A stretch of DNA of 11,097 nucleotides, taken from Rubrobacter sp. GTDB lineage: Bacteria > Actinomycetota > Rubrobacteria > Rubrobacterales > Rubrobacteraceae. Positions 6,894 through 11,097 of the stretch are shown in pieces. The position numbers and the translations under genes were made by a program. The stretch lies in contig JADDPY010000388.1 in the NCBI GenBank assembly GCA_016781635.1, forward strand, positions 1 to 11,097. The letters are read 5' to 3'. Under the pieces are notes generated by a model, which saw only the letters and a program-made list of their open reading frames with translations, did no database searches and was not told where the DNA came from. Each line of letters begins with the position of its first letter. Position 1 is the stretch's first letter.

Positions 6894-7967
6894 ATGACCG
6901 AGGCAGCCGTACAGGATAGGCCGATTACGAGCCGCAGGATCGAGGTCGGCGGCGTACCGATCGGCGGCGGAGCCCAGGTGGCCGTCCAGTCCATGACGAA
7001 CACGATGACCTACGATGTTGAGGCAACGGTGAATCAGGTGTATGACCTGAGCGCCGCCGGCGCCGATCTCGTGCGCGTCTCCGTCAACGGCTCCAAGGCG
7101 CTAAAGGGTTTCCGCGAGGTCGTCTGGCGGAGTCCCGTGCCCTTGATCGCGGACATCCACTTCGACTACCGGATGGCGCTCGGGGCGGCCGATGCCGGAG
7201 CGGCGTGCGTGCGCATCAACCCCGGCAACGTCGGGAGCGACGACCGTTACAGGCAGGTCATCGAGAAATGCATGGAGACTGGGGTGGCCATGCGAATCGG
7301 CGTCAACTCCGGTTCCGTCGAGAAGAAGTACTGGGACATGCCCAAGGCGGAGGCGCTCGTGGCGAGTGCGTTGAGCAAGGTCGAGATCGCCGAGGACATG
7401 GGCTTCACGAACTTCAAGGTCTCCCTCAAGGCCAGCCACGTCCCCGAGATGGTCGAGGCGAACAGGAAGTTCCGCGAGCACTCCGATGCGCCGCTCCACC
7501 TCGGGGTCACCGAGGCCGGGACGAAGCTGAACGGTTCCATAAAGAGCGCCGCGGCCCTCGGACAGCTCTTGCCGTACGGCATCGGGGACACCATTCGCAT
7601 CTCGCTCGCGGAGGACCCGGTCGAGGAGATCCCGGTCGCGTACCAGATCCTATCGTCCCTGAACCTCCGCCACCGGGGCCCGAACGTCATCGCCTGCCCG
7701 AGTTGTGCCCGCACCCTGGGATTCGACGTTATCGGCATGGCGAGCCAGGTCGAGGATAAGCTCAAGGGCTTCGAGGACCACTTCACCGTCGCGGTAATGG
7801 GTTGCATCGTGAACGGTCCCGGAGAGGCAAGGGACGCGGACTACGGTGTCGCGGGCGGCAAGGACGACGGTGTGATCTTCTCGAAGGGCGAGCCCCTTCG
7901 CAAGGTCGGCCGGGACGAGATCTACGATGCCCTCTTCGAGGAGATAGAGAAGGACGGCTGGAAGTAA
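6894..7967 (+). CDS. ispG: 4-hydroxy-3-methylbut-2-en-1-yl diphosphate synthase (IspG/GcpE)
   Basis: IspG reduces methylerythritol cyclodiphosphate to HMBDP, the penultimate step of the MEP pathway, using a [4Fe-4S] cluster. The 357-residue protein is the short bacterial form without the large middle insertion of plant enzymes. An N-terminal TIM-barrel domain runs to about 260 (QSMTNT at 32-37, ADIHFDYRMAL at 86-96, VRINPGN at 106-112). The cluster domain follows with Cys268 and Cys271 in CPSCAR and Cys304 in MGCIVNGPGE, with Glu311 as the conserved acidic residue. ATG 6894 is preceded by GGGAG (6885-6889); an upstream ATG at 6883 meets a stop at once. It lies 18 bases after rseP and is the last gene before the 214-base gap. 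The identity is secure. Confidence 0.97.
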   Translation: MTEAAVQDRPITSRRIEVGGVPIGGGAQVAVQSMTNTMTYDVEATVNQVYDLSAAGADLVRVSVNGSKALKGFREVVWRSPVPLIADIHFDYRMALGAADAGAACVRINPGNVGSDDRYRQVIEKCMETGVAMRIGVNSGSVEKKYWDMPKAEALVASALSKVEIAEDMGFTNFKVSLKASHVPEMVEANRKFREHSDAPLHLGVTEAGTKLNGSIKSAAALGQLLPYGIGDTIRISLAEDPVEEIPVAYQILSSLNLRHRGPNVIACPSCARTLGFDVIGMASQVEDKLKGFEDHFTVAVMGCIVNGPGEARDADYGVAGGKDDGVIFSKGEPLRKVGRDEIYDALFEEIEKDGWK

Positions 7968-8086
7968 ACCGTCCGCGTAGGCTCGCCGGCACTTCTATCC
8001 CTTTGGGGGCTGCACCGGTGGCCTCGATGCTCGTGGCGGCTCAACAAATACGACGATGGACCAGAGTAGCATGGTGACCCTAAAGC

Positions 8087-8114
8087 TTGTAACCTACATA
8101 CTCTGATGTACAAT
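8087..8114 (+). promoter_or_regulatory. Candidate sigma-70-type promoter for rimP-nusA-infB
   Basis: TTGTAA (8087-8092; 4 of 6 to the -35 consensus) is separated by 16 bases from TACAAT (8109-8114; 5 of 6 to the -10 consensus). It sits in the only clearly AT-rich patch of the gap. Transcription would begin near 8120, about 60 bases before rimP. The spacer holds the inverted repeat TACAT/ATGTA (8095-8099 and 8106-8110), which could be an operator or chance. Confidence 0.6.
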
Positions 8115-8131
8115 TAACACTGTTGTTGTAG

Positions 8132-8164
8132 AGCAAGGGGCCTCTCGGGGCTCGTTGCTTTTTT
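8132..8164 (+). terminator. Intrinsic terminator or attenuator before rimP
   Basis: AGCAA (8132-8136) pairs with TTGCT (8155-8159). The G-rich and C-rich inner parts can extend the stem with bulges: GGG 8137-8139 with CTC 8151-8153, and CC 8141-8142 with GG 8149-8150. A run of six T (8159-8164) follows. It could end read-through from ispG. However, it lies after the only visible promoter and 17 bases before rimP, so it would also control entry into rimP-nusA-infB. Confidence 0.65.
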
Positions 8165-8181
8165 AACGTCTTGATTAGGGA

Positions 8182-8631
8182 GTGCTCGAAACGGCGAGTT
8201 TGGAGAGATTGGCGGAGGTCGTAGAGGGGGCCCTTCCGGAGGGTGCGGAGCTTGTACAAGCCCGCTTCGACGGTGGGCCTTTTCTTACGCTGCTCGTGGA
8301 CCGGGAGGACGGACCCGTGGACCACGAGTTTTGCAGGCGGGTGGCGGGGATCGTTTCCCCGGCCCTGGAAGAGGAGGGCTACGACGGGCTCGTCGAGGTT
8401 TCTTCGCCGGGGATCGAGCGCCCGCTGACCAGACCCGAGCACTTCCGACGCTTCGCCGGTCACGAGGCGAAGGTCAAGGTTGCGACGCCCATCGAGGGGC
8501 GGCGCAACTTTTCCGGGACCATCGATCGCGTGGGCGAGAATAGCTTCGTACTAAAACTCCCGGAGGGGGGAGCAGAGGTGGAGCTGCCGTTCGGCTCCGT
8601 TGCCCGAGCGAACCTCAAGGAGGACATATAA
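8182..8631 (+). CDS. rimP: Ribosome maturation factor RimP
   Basis: RimP assists maturation of the 30S subunit, binding free 30S particles near the S12 site. The 149-residue product has the family layout: an N-terminal alpha/beta domain (about 1-85) with the strongest signature VEVSSPGIERPL at 71-82, then a small SH3-like domain (about 88-149) with HEAKVKV and LPFGSVARANL. The start is uncertain. GTG 8182 puts 22 residues before Glu-Leu-Val, as in known RimP proteins, but its purine-rich AGGG (8177-8180) is only one base upstream. TTG 8200 is in frame but has no good ribosome binding site, and an in-frame TAG at 8176 excludes anything earlier. The rimP-nusA-infB operon is widely conserved. 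Confidence 0.93.
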   Translation: MLETASLERLAEVVEGALPEGAELVQARFDGGPFLTLLVDREDGPVDHEFCRRVAGIVSPALEEEGYDGLVEVSSPGIERPLTRPEHFRRFAGHEAKVKVATPIEGRRNFSGTIDRVGENSFVLKLPEGGAEVELPFGSVARANLKEDI

Positions 8632-8635
8632 CAGA

Positions 8636-9754
8636 ATGAACACCGCATTATTATCTGCGCTGCACGAGATAGAGGCTGATAAGGGTATTTCCTTCGAAGT
8701 CGTCAAGGGGGTCCTCGAGGAGTCTCTGCTCGCGGCCTACGAGGGTCGGGAGGGGGCCGTGGAAGGGGCCGAGGTGGTTCTCGATCGGGAGACCGGCGAC
8801 CTCCGGGTGATGAAGGACAGCGAGGACATAACGCCTCACGACTTCACCAGGATCGCCGCCCAGACCATGCGCACCACCTTCTACCAGCGCTTGAACGAGA
8901 TAAACAACGATCAACTCCTCGCGGAGTACGGCGACCGCATCGGCGACGTCGTCACGGGGATCGTGCAGCAGGCCCATCGTCGCATGACGCTCGTCGACCT
9001 CGGAAGGGTCGAGGCGCTGTTGCCGGCAAGCGAGCAGGTGCCGAACGAGCGTTACGAGAACGGTCAGCGCCTGAAGGTCTACCTTCAGGAGATTCGGGAA
9101 CCGGGCCGGGGGCCTAGCTTGACGGTGAGCCGGCGGCACGAGGGGCTTTTGAAGGGCCTCTTCGAGCTCGAGGTACCGGAGATCTACGACAAGCTCGTGG
9201 AGATAAGGGCCGTCGCGAGGGAGGCCGGGCTCCGTTCCAAGGTCGCCGTGTGGTCGAACGAGCAGGGCATAGACCCCGTGGGCGCCTGCGTGGGCCCGAG
9301 GGGGAGCCGCGTGCGCGCGGTCGTCTCCGAGCTTCGGAACGAGAAGATAGACATCATTCAGTGGCACCCGGATCCGGCGCAGTTTATAGCGAAGGCTCTG
9401 AGCCCGGCGCGCGTCCGCGAGGTGTACCTCGACGAGGACGAGAAGCAGGCCGAGGTCATAGTGCCCGACGATCAGCTCTCGCTCGCGATAGGCCGGGAGG
9501 GTCAGAACGCCCGTCTCGCGGTGAAGCTGACGGACTGGAAAATAGACATAAAGCCCGAAAGCCAGGCGGGGGAATACGAGGACGCGGAAGAGGACTGGGA
9601 GCCCGAGGCGGACTCCGCGATGCACCGCTGCCGGGCGGTCCTCTCAAATGGCCGCAGGTGCGCAAACACCGCGCTGCCGGGGTCGCTGTTCTGCGGGATA
9701 CCGTCGCACCAGGCCCAGGCTGCCGAGTTCGAGGGCCTGGTACAGGGTTCTTAG
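8636..9754 (+). CDS. nusA: Transcription termination/antitermination factor NusA with Cys3-His tail
   Basis: NusA binds RNA polymerase and nascent RNA, modulating pausing, intrinsic termination and rRNA antitermination. Numbered from ATG 8636 (372 residues), there is a compact N-terminal polymerase-binding domain (1-95) shortened as in mycobacterial NusA. An S1 domain follows (about 100-165; GDVVTGIV at 103-110), then two KH domains with VGPRGSRV (219-226) and IGREGQNARLA (285-295). After an acidic linker (309-328), residues 332-358 hold Cys332, Cys342, Cys353 and His358, which resembles a small zinc finger, in place of the AR repeats of E. coli. AAGGAGG (8618-8624) lies in the end of rimP with an 11-base spacer. 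An in-frame ATG at 8600 lies over rimP and would only add a short basic stretch. It is 5 bases after rimP and 8 before infB. Confidence 0.96.
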   Translation: MNTALLSALHEIEADKGISFEVVKGVLEESLLAAYEGREGAVEGAEVVLDRETGDLRVMKDSEDITPHDFTRIAAQTMRTTFYQRLNEINNDQLLAEYGDRIGDVVTGIVQQAHRRMTLVDLGRVEALLPASEQVPNERYENGQRLKVYLQEIREPGRGPSLTVSRRHEGLLKGLFELEVPEIYDKLVEIRAVAREAGLRSKVAVWSNEQGIDPVGACVGPRGSRVRAVVSELRNEKIDIIQWHPDPAQFIAKALSPARVREVYLDEDEKQAEVIVPDDQLSLAIGREGQNARLAVKLTDWKIDIKPESQAGEYEDAEEDWEPEADSAMHRCRAVLSNGRRCANTALPGSLFCGIPSHQAQAAEFEGLVQGS

Positions 9755-9762
9755 GGGGTTAA

Positions 9763-11097
9763 ATGAGTAAGCGCGTATACGAAATAGCCAGGGAACATAA
9801 CCTGGAGAACAAGGATGTTATAGGTCGTCTTCAGCAGGCGGGCGTGGAAGTGAAGAGTCACTCCTCGTCCGTGGAAGACTCCGTCTACGACCGTGTCTTT
9901 GCGGGCGGCGCGAACGGGCAGAGCGAGACGCCTGCTCCGGTGGCGACCGCGACGACTGCCGGGGCAACCGGCGGGGCGCCCGCCGAGAACGGCGGTGGCA
10001 ACGGGCGGGTGGACGAGGCCAAGGCCCCCGAGAAGCCGGCGAGCAAGGGCCGGACCGGCGGTAATCGTAAGAGGCGCCGCGTCGTTATAGACGCGAGCGC
10101 TACCAACCGGGGCCCGAGGCCGACCGCGACGGAGGTCCCGCGGACGGAGGCCCCGAGGCCCGTGGCCGCCGCTGTCGAGGCCAAGGAAGAAGAGACCAAG
10201 GTGGTGAGGGTCGAGCCGGGTGCGACGGTTGCGGACCTCGCGGATGCCCTCGGGGTACCGGCGACCAGGATCATCAAGATCCTCATGGGCATGGGCGAGA
10301 TGAGGACCATGACCCAGACGCTGACGACCGACGAGATCGAGCTTATCGCCGACGACATGGAGGTCGAGGTCGAGGTCGCGGCCATCGAGGAGCCGGTCGA
10401 GGCCGCTCTCCCCGAGGACGACCCGCAGGACCTCGTGGAGAAGCCGCCGGTGGTTACTGTTATGGGCCACGTCGACCACGGCAAGACTTCGCTTCTGGAT
10501 CGCGTCCGCAAAGCAAACGTGCAGAGCGGCGAGGCCGGCGGGATCACGCAGCACATCGGCGCGTACCAGGCGAGCCTTGGGGATCGTAAGATAACCTTCG
10601 TTGACACGCCGGGCCACGAGGCGTTCACCGAGATGCGGGCCCGTGGCGCCAGGATCACGGACGTCGTAGTGCTCGTCGTCGCCGCCGACGACGGGGTGAT
10701 GCCCCAGACCGACGAGGCCATCGAGCACGCCAAGGCCGCCGAGGTCCCGATCGTCGTAGCCGTCAACAAGATCGACGTCCCAAACGCGAACCCCGACAGG
10801 GTTCTGGGCCAGCTTTCCGAGCGGGATCTCGTACCCGAGGAATACGGCGGCGAGACGGTGACGGTGCGCGTCTCGGCGAAGACGGGCGAGGGCTTCGAGG
10901 AGCTTTTGGAGAACATCCTCATCGTCGCCGAGCTCGAGGACCTGAAGGCCAACCCGAACGCCCCCGCCAGCGGGTACGTGATCGAGAGCGAGCGCGACCC
11001 GGGCCGCGGTCCGGTTGCGACGCTGCTCGTGAACCGGGGCACCTTGAAGAAGAGCGACGTCGTGCTCGCCGGTACCGCCTACGGGCGCGTCCGCGCG
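9763..11097 (+). CDS. infB: Translation initiation factor IF-2, N-terminal 445 residues (cut by window end)
   Basis: IF-2 is the GTPase that brings fMet-tRNA to the 30S P site and promotes subunit joining. The frame is open to the right edge, giving 445 residues of a protein usually 700-1000 long. An IF2_N domain (1-46; [18 protein letters not shown]) is followed by an Ala/Gly/Pro-rich linker with a basic patch RKRRR (102-106). A second IF2_N domain follows at about 146-205 ([10 protein letters not shown]). The G domain has G1 GHVDHGKT (235-242), GGIT (259-262, the G2 region), G3 DTPGH (281-285), G4 NKID (335-338) and G5 SAK (371-373). Domain II begins near 400 ([15 protein letters not shown]). 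ATG 9763 is preceded by AGGGGG (9753-9758), which overlaps the nusA stop. The C-terminal domains that bind initiator tRNA lie outside the window. Confidence 0.97.
   Translation, partial: MSKRVYEIAREHNLENKDVIGRLQQAGVEVKSHSSSVEDSVYDRVFAGGANGQSETPAPVATATTAGATGGAPAENGGGNGRVDEAKAPEKPASKGRTGGNRKRRRVVIDASATNRGPRPTATEVPRTEAPRPVAAAVEAKEEETKVVRVEPGATVADLADALGVPATRIIKILMGMGEMRTMTQTLTTDEIELIADDMEVEVEVAAIEEPVEAALPEDDPQDLVEKPPVVTVMGHVDHGKTSLLDRVRKANVQSGEAGGITQHIGAYQASLGDRKITFVDTPGHEAFTEMRARGARITDVVVLVVAADDGVMPQTDEAIEHAKAAEVPIVVAVNKIDVPNANPDRVLGQLSERDLVPEEYGGETVTVRVSAKTGEGFEELLENILIVAELEDLKANPNAPASGYVIESERDPGRGPVATLLVNRGTLKKSDVVLAGTAYGRVRA

Larger units (their letters stand above)
7968..8181 (+). other. Intergenic region between the ispG and rimP operons
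   Basis: This is the longest non-coding stretch in the window. The first 110 bases (7968-8080) stay GC-rich and show no convincing gene, tRNA or strong hairpin; there is no T-rich terminator directly behind ispG. From about 8081 the sequence becomes AT-rich and holds a promoter-like element (8087-8114) and then a terminator-like hairpin (8132-8164). The proS gene that some actinomycetes carry near rimP is not here. Confidence 0.8.

Noticed and set aside
7968..8080. Possible tRNA or small RNA in the GC-rich half of the gap
   Set aside because: No cloverleaf, T-loop consensus or acceptor pairing could be found on either strand.
8600..8635. Upstream ATG for nusA
   Set aside because: It lies inside rimP and adds a basic stretch not seen in NusA; ATG 8636 has AAGGAGG and gives the conserved N-terminus.
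8651..9625. Long minus-strand open frame opposite nusA
   Set aside because: It mirrors nusA codons, with no recognisable motif and no ribosome binding site; a shadow frame.
10360..10377. Three tandem GAGGTC units in infB
   Set aside because: They encode Val-Glu repeats in the acidic linker after the second IF2_N domain; too short and coding-constrained to be a repeat element.
9885..11042. Long Ser/Thr/Ala-rich minus-strand frame opposite infB
   Set aside because: It lies over clear IF-2 G-domain coding on the + strand; the low-complexity composition is an artefact of reverse reading.

Overview
This window is a dense block of core bacterial housekeeping genes, all on the + strand. The order is rpsB-tsf-pyrH-frr-uppS-cdsA-dxr-rseP-ispG, then a 214-base gap, then rimP-nusA-infB; infB runs off the right edge. 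The DNA is GC-rich. Non-ATG starts are common: TTG for rpsB, GTG for cdsA and rimP, and apparently CTG for uppS. Genes abut or overlap by ATGA. The compact N-terminal domain of NusA, the short EF-Ts, the lack of NusA C-terminal repeats and the ready use of ATA and AGG codons in GC-rich DNA suggest a deep-branching actinomycete, perhaps a Rubrobacter relative. That placement is inference; no rRNA or marker search was possible.

Region 1 (1-3079) is the translation and nucleotide block: ribosomal protein S2, EF-Ts, UMP kinase and ribosome recycling factor. Region 2 (about 3083-7967) is the envelope and isoprenoid block. DXR and IspG are enzymes of the MEP pathway that supplies isoprenoid precursors. 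UppS makes undecaprenyl diphosphate for wall synthesis. CdsA makes CDP-diacylglycerol for phospholipids. RseP is an intramembrane site-2 protease. Spacing from rpsB to ispG is never more than 18 bases apart from the special case in front of uppS, so this looks like one long operon.

The gap at 7968-8181 is the only sizeable intergenic stretch. It holds a plausible sigma-70-type promoter followed within about 20 bases by a terminator-like hairpin and a run of six T, then directly rimP. Region 3 (8182-11097) is the rimP-nusA-infB transcription/translation operon: a 30S maturation factor, an elongation/termination factor and initiation factor IF-2. The ylxR gene that usually sits between nusA and infB is missing.

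No mobile element, CRISPR array, tRNA, rRNA or defence system is visible, and no wholly new system is claimed. The points most worth a second look are: uppS has no ATG, GTG or TTG start that includes its conserved first strand and lies in the same frame as frr behind a TAG; a possible attenuator precedes the operon that encodes NusA; NusA ends in a Cys3-His finger-like tail; S2 carries a 114-residue acidic tail; and base composition switches abruptly inside dxr.
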